DNA of 13,241 nt from JBAZFF01 sp043815465 (lineage in GTDB: Bacteria; Patescibacteriota; Minisyncoccia; Minisyncoccales; RBG-13-42-11), in the NCBI GenBank assembly GCA_043815465.1, contig JBDRIW010000018.1, positions 1 to 13,241 on the forward strand. The letters are read 5' to 3'. Position numbers and translations under genes: made by a program. Positions 6,129 to 13,170 of this stretch are shown here, piece after piece; the first letter of the stretch is position 1, and each line of letters opens with the position of its first letter. Under the pieces are notes generated by a model that saw only the letters and a program-made list of their open reading frames with translations, was not told the origin of the DNA and made no database searches.

Positions 6129-6683
6129 ATGTATAAAGAAATATTACAAAGAGTACAACCAGAAATAGATAAAACTATCGCTTTTTTAGAGAGAGAATTT
6201 ACTAAAATAAGAACTGGAAGAGCTAATCCTTCTTTAGTAGAAGATGTTGTTGTTGATTGTTTTGGAGAAAAATTTCCCCTAAAACAATTAGCTGCTATTT
6301 CTATTCCAGAACCAAAACAAATTCTTATTCAACCTTGGGACAAATCTTATGTTGAAGGAATAATGGCGGCTCTAGCTAAAACAGGAGTAGGAGCTAGTCC
6401 AATAATGGACAAAGATTCAATTAGAATAAATCTTCCAACTTTGAATGAAGATTATAGAAAAGAACTTCAAAGAATTATTTCAGAAAAACAGGAGGAGGCT
6501 AGAAAGACAATACGACATTGGAGAGAAGATGCTTGGTCAGAAATTCAGGAAAAGAGTAAAGCTGGAGAAATAAGAGAGGATGATAAATTTAGAGGAAAAG
6601 ATGATCTTCAAAAAATAATAGATGAAGCAAATAAAAAGGTAGAAGAAATCGGAGAAAGGAAAAAGAAAGAAGTTTTAGAATGA
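6129..6683 (+). CDS. frr: Ribosome recycling factor
   Basis: RRF, with EF-G, splits the post-termination ribosome. The 184 residues match the usual length of 185. Family signatures are clear: FLEREFTKIRTGRANPSLVE (family: L..EF..IRTGRA.P.LL), PLKQLAAISIPEPKQILIQP (PL.Q.A.I..PEPR.L.I.PWD), DSIRINLPTLNEDYRKEL (IR..IP.LTEERRKEL) and a C-terminal helix DDLQKIIDEANKKVEEI. It is acidic and basic in alternation, with no membrane segment. It sits one base after holB and one base before rseP; the frr-rseP linkage recurs in bacteria. The stop is TGA, supporting the standard code. No SD is present. Confidence 0.97.
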   Translation: MYKEILQRVQPEIDKTIAFLEREFTKIRTGRANPSLVEDVVVDCFGEKFPLKQLAAISIPEPKQILIQPWDKSYVEGIMAALAKTGVGASPIMDKDSIRINLPTLNEDYRKELQRIISEKQEEARKTIRHWREDAWSEIQEKSKAGEIREDDKFRGKDDLQKIIDEANKKVEEIGERKKKEVLE

Positions 6684-6684
6684 T

Positions 6685-7776
6685 ATGATAACAATTATTA
6701 TTACAATAGTATCTATAATAGGATTGCTCACTCTTCATGAACTTGGCCATTTTTTAATAGCAAAATATTTTAAAATAAAAGTAGAAGAATTTGGTATTGG
6801 TTATCCTCCAAAGATATTTGGTAAAAAAATAGGGGATACTATTTATTCTTTAAATTGGTTGCCATTTGGGGCTTTTGTTAGAATACCAGGACCAGATGGT
6901 GAAGGAGAAGATACAGAAGATTCTAAAAATTATGAAGGAAGACCAGCTTGGCAGAAAGCTGCAGTTTTACTAGGAGGAGTGGTTTCTTTTTGGATAATAG
7001 CAGCTATTCTTTTAACTGCTGCTTTTTCGATAGGTGTTCCTAGGTCAATTTCTGACACAGAAACAGAGAATTTAATGAATGTAAAAGTTCAAATATTGGC
7101 TACTTCTCCAGATTCACCAGCTGAGGAAGTAGGATTGAAATCAGGAGACGCAATAGCAGGGTTTAAGATTGGAGACTTAGTAGTTCCAGTTGAAACAGTT
7201 CAAGGAGTTCAGGATTTTACTAAAGAGTATAAAGGAGAAGAAGTTATTATTTTAATTAATAGAGGAGAAGAATCTTTTGAAGCTTCTTTGGTTTTAAGAT
7301 CTGATCCACCTGGAGAAGAAGGACCTTTAGGGGTAATGATAGTAAGAACAGCTGATCAATCTTATTCATGGAAAGAAGCTCCTATGCTAGGAATTAAAGC
7401 GACAGGAGATTTAACAATTCAGGTTGTTATGGGTTGGGCAACTGTTTTAAAAAGTTTATTTACTGGAGGAGGAGTACCTGATGGAGTTCAATTTATAGGT
7501 CCTATCGGAATAGGTTCTTTATTAAATCAGGCAGCTAAAATAGGTGTTAATTATTTTCTTCAATTTATAGCGATGCTTGCTATTTATTTAGCAGTTTTGA
7601 ACATACTTCCTATCCCTGCCCTAGATGGAGGAAGATTAGTTTTTTTAGCTATTGAAAAGATTAAAGGAAGTCCTCTTAATAAAAAGGTAGAACAGAGGAT
7701 AAATAGTACAGTATTCTTTATTCTTTTGTTATTAATGGCTTTTGTTACAATAAAAGACGTAACTAACTTATTTTAA
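6685..7776 (+). CDS. rseP: RseP-type site-2 (RIP) zinc metalloprotease
   Basis: An intramembrane protease of the S2P family, which cleaves membrane-embedded substrates such as anti-sigma factors or remnant signal peptides. The zinc motif HELGH (H18-E19..H22) lies in the first transmembrane helix and the third ligand in NILPIPALDGG (N306 to D314, family NxxPxPxLDG). Further segments: FGIGYPP and LPFGAFVRIPG, the membrane-reentrant region; a membrane helix at about 93-116; one PDZ domain at about 132-220, including SPAEEVGLKSGDAI; and two C-terminal helices, the last at about 342-360. Length 363 fits one-PDZ members; E. coli RseP has two. The substrate is unknown and no anti-sigma gene is nearby. 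One-base gaps on both sides tie it to frr and proS. Confidence 0.95.
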   Translation: MITIIITIVSIIGLLTLHELGHFLIAKYFKIKVEEFGIGYPPKIFGKKIGDTIYSLNWLPFGAFVRIPGPDGEGEDTEDSKNYEGRPAWQKAAVLLGGVVSFWIIAAILLTAAFSIGVPRSISDTETENLMNVKVQILATSPDSPAEEVGLKSGDAIAGFKIGDLVVPVETVQGVQDFTKEYKGEEVIILINRGEESFEASLVLRSDPPGEEGPLGVMIVRTADQSYSWKEAPMLGIKATGDLTIQVVMGWATVLKSLFTGGGVPDGVQFIGPIGIGSLLNQAAKIGVNYFLQFIAMLAIYLAVLNILPIPALDGGRLVFLAIEKIKGSPLNKKVEQRINSTVFFILLLLMAFVTIKDVTNLF

Positions 7777-7777
7777 A

Positions 7778-8998
7778 ATGAAACAATCTCAATTATTCAC
7801 AAAAACTTTGAAGGAAGCTCCGAAAGAAGAAATAAGCATTAATGCAAAGCTTCTGACTAGAGGAGGATATATAGATAAACTAATGACTGGAGTGTATTCT
7901 TATTTGCCTTTGGGATTATTAGTTTTAAAGAATATTGAAGGAATAATAAGAGAAGAAATGCAGAAAGTGGGAGGACAAGAAGTTTTTCTTCCAGGTCTTT
8001 TACCTAAAGAGCCTTGGCAAAAAACAGATCGTTGGAAATATCCTGAAATGTTTAAAATAGAAAATAGATCAGGTAAGGAATTTTCTCTAGGCTGGACACA
8101 CGAAGAGATAATAACTCCTTTGGTTCAAAAGTTTATTCAGTCTTATAAAGATTTGCCTGTATATGTTTATCAATTTCAAAATAAGTTTAGAGATGAATTA
8201 AGATCTAAATCTGGTCTCTTGAGAGGGGTAGAGTTTATGATGAAAGATTTATATTCCTTTCATTTAGATGAGAAAGAATTGGATGACTTTTATTCTAAAA
8301 TGATTAAAGCTTATTTCCAAATATTTAAAAGATGTGGTTTAGAAAAAGAAACATTTTTAACAATAGCCTCAGGAGGATTTTTTACAAAATATTCTCATGA
8401 ATTTCAAACAGTTACCCCCTTTGGAGAAGATGAAATATATTTCTGCGCTAAATGTAAAATAGCTGTAAATAAAGAAATAATAGAAGAGGAAAAGAATCAA
8501 TGTCCTAAGTGTAAAAATACTAAATTAGAAGTTAAAAAATCAATAGAAGTTGGTAATATATTTAAATTAAAAGACAGATTTACAAAAGCTTTTGATTTTA
8601 AGGTGAAAGATGAAAAAGGCAAAGAAAAAGAAATATTAATGGGTTGTTATGGGATTGGATTGGGTAGGTTAATGGGTACTATAGTAGAGATCCATAATGA
8701 TGAAAATGGAATTATTTGGCCAGAAGAGATAGCTCCATTTGAATATCATTTAATTCCAATAGGAGGGAATGACATATTTAAAAAAGCTGAAAAAATATAT
8801 CAAGATTTGCAGAGCCAAGGAATTAAAGTATTATATGACGATAGAGAAAAGTCTATTGGCGAGAAGCTTACTGATGCAGATTTAATAGGCATTCCTAATA
8901 GATTGGTAGTTAGCAAAGATACTCTTTCTAAGAATGCCTTTGAATTAAAAAAGAGATTTAATAATAAAATATCTTTAGTAAAACTGAACCAAATTTAA
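7778..8998 (+). CDS. proS: Prolyl-tRNA synthetase, short form lacking the INS editing domain
   Basis: A class II synthetase that charges tRNA-Pro. The 406 residues align with bacterial-type ProRS: LLTRGGYIDKLMTGVYSYLP with motif 1, LGWTHEEIITPLV, motif 2 from F137 (FRDELRSKSGLLRGVEFMMK), EVGNIFKLKDRF, and motif 3 MGCYGIGLGRLMG (from M288). The C-terminal roughly 90 residues (YHLIPIGG to LYDDREKSIGEKLTDADLIG) are the anticodon-binding domain. Standard bacterial ProRS is about 570 residues because a roughly 180-residue INS domain, which deacylates Ala-tRNA-Pro, is inserted between motifs 2 and 3. Here that interval holds only a small four-cysteine knuckle (C223, C226, C242, C245). The catalytic core is intact, so it should be active but without cis editing. 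It starts one base after rseP, without SD. Confidence 0.94.
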   Translation: MKQSQLFTKTLKEAPKEEISINAKLLTRGGYIDKLMTGVYSYLPLGLLVLKNIEGIIREEMQKVGGQEVFLPGLLPKEPWQKTDRWKYPEMFKIENRSGKEFSLGWTHEEIITPLVQKFIQSYKDLPVYVYQFQNKFRDELRSKSGLLRGVEFMMKDLYSFHLDEKELDDFYSKMIKAYFQIFKRCGLEKETFLTIASGGFFTKYSHEFQTVTPFGEDEIYFCAKCKIAVNKEIIEEEKNQCPKCKNTKLEVKKSIEVGNIFKLKDRFTKAFDFKVKDEKGKEKEILMGCYGIGLGRLMGTIVEIHNDENGIIWPEEIAPFEYHLIPIGGNDIFKKAEKIYQDLQSQGIKVLYDDREKSIGEKLTDADLIGIPNRLVVSKDTLSKNAFELKKRFNNKISLVKLNQI

Positions 8999-9006
8999 AA
9001 GATAGT

Positions 9007-10068
9007 ATGATTAGTATAATAAATAAATTACTTTCTTATTTTTCAGAAGATGTAGGCATAGATCTAGGTACTGCTAATTCTTTGGTTTATATGAAAGGTA
9101 AAGGGATCATAATTACTGAGCCTTCCGTAGTGGCAATTAATAAGAAAACAGGACAAGTTTTAGCTATTGGTCAGGAGGCAAAGAAGATGGTTGGAAGAAC
9201 TCCAGCCTATATTGTCGCTACTAGACCTCTTGTTTCTGGAGTAGTTTCAGATTTTGAAGTTACAGAGCAGATGTTAAGGTATTTTATTGAAAAATCTCAT
9301 AAAAAAAGATATCTAATAGGGCCAAGACCAAGAGTGGTTGTTGGTCTTCCTTGTGGGGTTACAGAAGTAGAAAAGAAAGCAGTGAGAGATGCAACTAGGA
9401 ATGCAGGAGCTAGAGAAGTATTCTTAGTAGAAGAACCAATGGCAGCTGCTATCGGAGCTAGGTTGCCAGTTCAGGAAGCTGGAGGTAATTTTATTGTTGA
9501 TATTGGAGGTGGAACTACAGAGGTTGCAGTTATATCTTTGGGAGGAATAGTAATAGCAAAGAGTTTAAGAATTGCTGGAGATAAATTAAATGAAGATATA
9601 ATTAATTTTGCTCAAAATGAATATAAATTATTAATTGGAGAAAGAACCGCAGAATCTTTAAAAATAGGAATAGGTTCAGCCTATCCCCTGAAAGAGAAAA
9701 GACAGTTGCCTATGAGAGGAAGAAATTTAGTAACAGGATTACCAGAAGAGATATTAGTTTCAGATGAGGATATAAGAAAGGCTATGGAAAAATCTATAAA
9801 GCAAATAGTAGCTGAGATTAAAACTGCAGTGGAAGAAACTCCGCCAGAATTATTAGCTGATATTATGGCTTCCGGAATTTTTTTAGCTGGAGGAGGATCT
9901 CTTTTGAGAGGACTAGATACTTTAATCCAAAAAGAAACAAAAATAATTACTAAGATTATAGAAGACCCAATGACTGCTGTGGCTAGGGGAGCCGGCATGA
10001 TATTAGAGAACTTAGATGACTTAAAAGATGTTTTAGTAGAAACAGAGACACTGGGTCCTTTAAGATAA
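9007..10068 (+). CDS. mreB: MreB actin homologue, copy 2 (canonical)
   Basis: The second MreB of this operon, 353 residues and closer to the family consensus than copy 1. Motifs: GIDLGTANSLV (from G17), VEEPMAAAIGARLPV (catalytic E143), VDIGGGTTEVAVISLGG (from V164), GERTAESLKIGIGSAYP and FLAGGGSLLRGLDTLIQ. Before the core is a 13-residue leader, MISIINKLLSYFS, with alternating hydrophobic residues that fits an amphipathic membrane-binding helix, as in Gram-negative MreB. Copy 1 has no such helix. A C-terminal tail (VETETLGPLR) goes beyond typical family ends. It lies eight bases after proS and five before gatC, with no SD. No mreC, mreD or rodA follows. Which copy is the main shape determinant cannot be told from sequence, but copy 2 is the conserved one. 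Confidence 0.95.
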   Translation: MISIINKLLSYFSEDVGIDLGTANSLVYMKGKGIIITEPSVVAINKKTGQVLAIGQEAKKMVGRTPAYIVATRPLVSGVVSDFEVTEQMLRYFIEKSHKKRYLIGPRPRVVVGLPCGVTEVEKKAVRDATRNAGAREVFLVEEPMAAAIGARLPVQEAGGNFIVDIGGGTTEVAVISLGGIVIAKSLRIAGDKLNEDIINFAQNEYKLLIGERTAESLKIGIGSAYPLKEKRQLPMRGRNLVTGLPEEILVSDEDIRKAMEKSIKQIVAEIKTAVEETPPELLADIMASGIFLAGGGSLLRGLDTLIQKETKIITKIIEDPMTAVARGAGMILENLDDLKDVLVETETLGPLR

Positions 10069-10073
10069 AAAAT

Positions 10074-10358
10074 ATGATATCTAAAGAGGAGGTAAAGCAT
10101 ATAGCTAAATTAGCCAGATTGGGAATAACGGATAAAGAGATAGTAAAATATCAGAAGGACTTATCTTCTATTTTAGATTACATAGAAAAACTTGAAAAAG
10201 TGGATGTTTCAGGAGTGGAGCCAACGAGCCACCCTTTTTTTGTTGAGAATATTGTTAGGAAAGATGAAATTTTAAATAAAAAAGATACAGGCAAACTTAG
10301 AGATATGGCACCTGATAAAAAAGATAATTACATTAAGGTAAAATCTATTTTAAAATGA
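10074..10358 (+). CDS. gatC: Asp/Glu-tRNA amidotransferase subunit C
   Basis: GatC is the small subunit that wraps around GatA and stabilises the GatCAB complex, which converts Glu-tRNA-Gln to Gln-tRNA-Gln and Asp-tRNA-Asn to Asn-tRNA-Asn. The 94 residues show the family pattern: VKHIAKLARLGITDKEI (family: H.A.LARL.L...E), SSILDYIEKLEKVDVSGVEP (..IL.YV..L..VDT.GV.P) and NIVRKDE (R.D). Its TGA overlaps the gatA ATG by four bases, implying tight coupling and equal synthesis. No SD upstream. Length is normal for the family. Confidence 0.95.
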   Translation: MISKEEVKHIAKLARLGITDKEIVKYQKDLSSILDYIEKLEKVDVSGVEPTSHPFFVENIVRKDEILNKKDTGKLRDMAPDKKDNYIKVKSILK

Positions 10359-11770
10359 ATCTTGTAGAATTAACAATAGAACAATTAGCCAAAGGTTTTA
10401 GAAAAAAGGAATTTTCTGCTGTGGATGTGTGTAAGGCTTATCTAGATAAAATTAAAAAAGACAATAAAGATATCTTTGCGTATTTATTAGTGGATGAAAA
10501 GGGAGCATTAGCTCAAGCCGAGGAAGCAGATGGATTAATTTCTAAAAATAAAGCATTGGCTTTAACTGGCATTCCAGTTGCTGTAAAAGATAACATATTA
10601 GTAGAGGGGTTAAAGTGTACTGCTGCCTCTAAGATGTTAGAAAATTATGTAGCTCCATATAATGCTACTGTTATAAAAAAGTTAAAAGAGCAAAGGGCAG
10701 TTATTCTTGGCAAAACTAATATGGATGAATTTGCTATGGGATCTTCTACGGAAAATTCAGCCTTTGGGCCAACTAGAAATCCTGATGATTTAAGTAGAGT
10801 TCCAGGAGGATCTTCTGGGGGATCAGCAGCAGCTGTGGCTGACAATATGGCTGCATTTGCCCTAGGATCTGACACAGGAGGCTCCATACGTCAGCCAGCT
10901 GCTTTCTGTGGAGTAGTAGGGTTAAAGCCTACATATGGGAGTGTTTCTAGATATGGGTTAATAGCATTTGCTTCATCCCTAGATCAAATAGGTATTTTAG
11001 CTAAAACAGTAGAAGACGCTAAAATAGTGTTTGAGGTAATATCTGGAAAAGATCCAATGGATTCTACTTCTATGGATTTACCTTCTACGAAAGAGAATTT
11101 TAGTTTAAAAGGTATGAAGATTGGTATTCCTAAAGAGTACTTTGTTAAAGGAATTGATGCTAAAATAGAAAAAGAAGTAAAAGCAGCTATTAAAAAGTAT
11201 GAGAATATGGGGGTCAAGATAGAAGAGATTAGTTTACCTCATACAGAGTATGCACTAGCAGCTTATTATATTATTAATCCTTCTGAAGCTTCAGCTAACT
11301 TGGCTAGATTTGATGGAATAAAATATGGATCTAGTGCCAAAGAAGCAAAAGATTTATTAGATGTTTATTTAAAAACAAAGGGAGAAGGATTTGGTTCAGA
11401 AGTAAGAAGAAGAATAATGCTTGGAACTTATGCTTTGTCTTCTGGTTATTATGAAGCTTATTATTTAAAAGCTCAGAAGGTAAGAAGTTTATTGAAAAAA
11501 GATTTTGAAAAAGCTTTTGAAAAAGTGGATGCCATATTTACTCCCACGTCCCCAATATTTCCGTTTAAGATAGGGGAGAAAACATCAGATCCTTTATCAA
11601 TGTATTTAGTAGATATTTATACTGTTTCCGTTAATCTGGTTGGCTTACCAGCTATATCTATACCAATAGCTAATGTTGATAATTTGCCAGTTGGTCTCCA
11701 GATAATTGGAAAACCCTTTGAAGAATCAAAATTATTTAATCTAGGAAAAGCTTTCAATGGAGAATATTAG
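10355..11770 (+). CDS. gatA: Asp/Glu-tRNA amidotransferase subunit A
   Basis: GatA is the amidase of GatCAB and releases ammonia from glutamine. The 471 residues carry the amidase signature with the Ser-cisSer-Lys triad: K78 in AVKDNI, S153 in PGGSSGGSAAAVA and S177 in GSDTGGSIRQPAAFCG, with the usual 24-residue spacing between the two serines. Further matches are GKTNMDEFAMGSSTENSAFG, GLKPTYGSVSRYGLIAFASS and the C-terminal PVGLQIIGKPFEE. Slightly shorter at the C-terminus than typical (about 485). gatB does not follow; it must lie elsewhere if the complex is complete. The adjacent ORF starts inside the last 14 bases of gatA. Genomes that keep GatCAB usually lack GlnRS and/or AsnRS, which cannot be tested here. 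Confidence 0.97.
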   Translation: MNLVELTIEQLAKGFRKKEFSAVDVCKAYLDKIKKDNKDIFAYLLVDEKGALAQAEEADGLISKNKALALTGIPVAVKDNILVEGLKCTAASKMLENYVAPYNATVIKKLKEQRAVILGKTNMDEFAMGSSTENSAFGPTRNPDDLSRVPGGSSGGSAAAVADNMAAFALGSDTGGSIRQPAAFCGVVGLKPTYGSVSRYGLIAFASSLDQIGILAKTVEDAKIVFEVISGKDPMDSTSMDLPSTKENFSLKGMKIGIPKEYFVKGIDAKIEKEVKAAIKKYENMGVKIEEISLPHTEYALAAYYIINPSEASANLARFDGIKYGSSAKEAKDLLDVYLKTKGEGFGSEVRRRIMLGTYALSSGYYEAYYLKAQKVRSLLKKDFEKAFEKVDAIFTPTSPIFPFKIGEKTSDPLSMYLVDIYTVSVNLVGLPAISIPIANVDNLPVGLQIIGKPFEESKLFNLGKAFNGEY

Positions 11771-12278
11771 TCAAGAAACATTATCTTTTCTTTTTAACCC
11801 TTCTGGACAGGTGTGGTTTGAGATGATAAGAACAGTTTTTTTAGTAATTAGTTTCATATTAATAGTAGGGATAATTTATGTTTTAATGAAGGGTAATTAT
11901 TTAAAATTCCGTTTTTTTGAAGACATGTCAGAGTTTTTAACCTTTAAACCAAGTGGAGTAAGAAAGCTTGTTAAGGTTTGGAATAAAGTTGAAGCAAAAC
12001 TAGATAGTGGACTAGAATCAGAATATAAATTAGCGGTAATAGAGGCAGATTCAATCTTAGATGATGTCTTAAGAAGAATGGGGTATAGGGGAGAGAACTT
12101 AGCAGAAAGATTAGCTAACTTAACTTCTGCTACTTTGCCAAATATAGAAAAACTCAAAGAAGCTCATCAGTCTCGTACTAATATTTTACATAATCCTGAT
12201 CAGGGTCTTTCTTTGGATGAGGCCAAAAAAATATTAGATATTTTCAAAAAATCGTTAGAAAATATACAAGCTTTCTAA
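11757..12278 (+). CDS. Membrane-anchored protein with HEPN-like C-terminal domain
   Basis: A 173-residue protein of unknown function. Residues about 20-45 (FEMIRTVFLVISFILIVGII and following) form one transmembrane helix; the rest is a cytoplasmic helical domain. Its pattern, EADSILDDVLRRMGYRGENL, then SRTNILHNPDQGLSLDEAKK ending in a helix, resembles HEPN-type four-helix domains: an R-x4-H motif (R140, H145) with N142 between and another Asn after it, followed by a 'gLs.deA...l..f' helix. HEPN domains are often RNases or nucleotide-binding partners in toxin and defence systems, but the motif also occurs in non-catalytic members. Membrane anchoring as the last gene of a housekeeping operon argues for a cellular role. 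It overlaps gatA by 14 bases, so it is probably translated by coupling. ORF high confidence, HEPN assignment moderate. Confidence 0.75.
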   Translation: MENISQETLSFLFNPSGQVWFEMIRTVFLVISFILIVGIIYVLMKGNYLKFRFFEDMSEFLTFKPSGVRKLVKVWNKVEAKLDSGLESEYKLAVIEADSILDDVLRRMGYRGENLAERLANLTSATLPNIEKLKEAHQSRTNILHNPDQGLSLDEAKKILDIFKKSLENIQAF

Positions 12279-12299
12279 AATAATAATAATTTAGAATGG

Positions 12300-12328
12300 T
12301 TGACTTCAGGGTTAAAATAAACTAAAAT
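12300..12328 (+). promoter_or_regulatory. Promoter of the tRNA cluster
   Basis: TTGACT (12300-12305, 5 of 6) and TAAAAT (12323-12328, 5 of 6) are separated by exactly 17 bp in the 64-bp gap between the HEPN-like ORF and the first tRNA. Transcription should start near 12335, just upstream of the tRNA 5' end at 12343. It likely drives both tRNA-Met genes, the endonuclease ORF and tRNA-Asp. Confidence 0.7.
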
Positions 12329-12342
12329 TGAACAGTATTCAT

Positions 12343-12413
12343 CGCGGGGTGGAGAAGTAGTATCTTGCGAGGCCCATAACCTTGAGACACCGGTGCAATT
12401 CCGGTCCCCGCAA
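12343..12413 (+). tRNA. Initiator tRNA-fMet (CAT), atypical loops
   Basis: Folds fully: acceptor CGCGGGG (12343-12349) with CCCCGCA, D-stem GAGA/TCTT, anticodon stem CGAGG/CCTTG, T-stem ACCGG/CCGGT, anticodon CAT at 12375-12377, discriminator A at 12413. The unpaired C1-A72 position is the hallmark of bacterial initiators, as is the near-GGG:CCC anticodon stem (here A29-G30-G31 with C39-C40-T41). Oddities: the base before the anticodon is C33 and not the near-universal U33; the D-loop AGTAGTA has A in place of G18; the T-loop TGCAATT has G in place of U55. CCA is not encoded (CAA follows). The 4-nt variable loop is one shorter than usual. It is the first gene of the tRNA cluster. Confidence 0.92.
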
Positions 12414-12422
12414 CAAGTTTTA

Positions 12423-12494
12423 GCCGGCGTAGCTCAGTGGTAGAGCAAAATGTTCATAACGTTGAGGTCACAGGTTCGAACCCTGTCGCCGGCA
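12423..12494 (+). tRNA. Elongator tRNA-Met (CAT)
   Basis: Acceptor GCCGGCG (12423-12429) pairs perfectly with CGCCGGC (12487-12493); D-arm GCTC-AGTGGTA-GAGC; anticodon loop TTCATAA with CAT at 12455-12457; variable AGGTC; T-arm ACAGG-TTCGAAC-CCTGT; discriminator A at 12494. The anticodon stem AAATG/CGTTG has an A27-G43 mismatch. A tRNA-Ile2 read by lysidine-modified CAU also carries CAT, but the TTCATAAC...GAGGTC stretch favours elongator Met. CCA is not encoded. It lies 9 nt after the initiator tRNA and only 4 nt before the endonuclease ATG. Confidence 0.93.
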
Positions 12495-12498
12495 TAAG

Positions 12499-13170
12499 AT
12501 GCCAATTTGTAAAAAGTTAAATACGAAGTTTTTTAAAATCTGGACGTCAGAAATGGTTTATGTTTTAGGATTTTTTATTGCTGACGGAACAATGATAAAA
12601 AATAAAAGGGGAGCACATTTCATAGAATTTGATACAATAGATAAAGAATTGTTGTGGAAAATTAGAAAGTCTTTAAAGTCTAACCATAAAATTAGTGTTA
12701 GAAATAGATCGGACAAGTGGGCAACTTCTTATCGTTTACAAATAGGAAGTAAAGTAATGTTTGGTGATTTAATGAATCTTGGTTTTTTCCCGAATAAAAG
12801 CAAAAGAATAAATTTGCCGGACATACCTCCAAAGCTAATTTGTCATTTTGTAAGAGGTTATTTTGATGGAGATGGTCATGTTTCTATTGCAAAATATCGT
12901 AGAAAAGATAGAAATAATAAAGAAGCTTTAACTATTATTTCTGGATTTACTTCTTGTGCTAAAGAATTTTTAAAGAATTTACATTCTAAACTTAAAAGTT
13001 CTGCTAATGTAGTCGGTGGAAGCTTATTTTATAGTAAAGGATATAGGTTATCTTTTTCGGTAAAAGATAGTCTGGCTTTGTATAAATTTTTATACAGAAT
13101 AAAAGATAATAATTTTTATTTAAAACGTAAAAAAATAATTTTCGAAAAATATTTTAATATGGATCCGTAG
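12499..13170 (+). CDS. LAGLIDADG homing endonuclease, free-standing between tRNA genes
   Basis: A 223-residue two-motif LAGLIDADG protein. Motif P1 is VLGFFIADG (residues 22-30, acidic D29) and P2 is VRGYFDGDG (118-126, acidic D125), with the spacing of a monomeric double-motif enzyme; both catalytic acids are present. The lead-in KKLNTKFFKIWTSEMVYVLG resembles other free-standing members, which supports the ATG at 12499 over Met19. Such enzymes cut long specific DNA sites and spread by homing. The ORF fills the space between tRNA-Met and tRNA-Asp: it starts 4 nt after one tRNA and its last 10 bases are the first 10 of the next, the stop TAG being U8-A9-G10 of tRNA-Asp. No intron or intein boundaries are visible and both tRNAs are intact. 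There is no SD. Whether it is expressed and what it cuts are unknown. Confidence 0.87.
   Translation: MPICKKLNTKFFKIWTSEMVYVLGFFIADGTMIKNKRGAHFIEFDTIDKELLWKIRKSLKSNHKISVRNRSDKWATSYRLQIGSKVMFGDLMNLGFFPNKSKRINLPDIPPKLICHFVRGYFDGDGHVSIAKYRRKDRNNKEALTIISGFTSCAKEFLKNLHSKLKSSANVVGGSLFYSKGYRLSFSVKDSLALYKFLYRIKDNNFYLKRKKIIFEKYFNMDP

Noticed and set aside
5265..10358. Alternative genetic code with TGA as glycine
   Set aside because: TGA ends mreB copy 1 (5265-5267), frr (6681-6683) and gatC (10356-10358) at exactly the expected family lengths, and no conserved Gly is encoded by internal TGA.
11697..12278. gatB directly downstream of gatA
   Set aside because: The following ORF is a small single-pass membrane protein with no GatB motif.
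12423..12494. tRNA-Ile2 (lysidine-modified CAU)
   Set aside because: The anticodon is the same, but the anticodon loop and variable region (TTCATAAC...GAGGTC) look like elongator tRNA-Met. A tilS/tRNA identity analysis would settle it.
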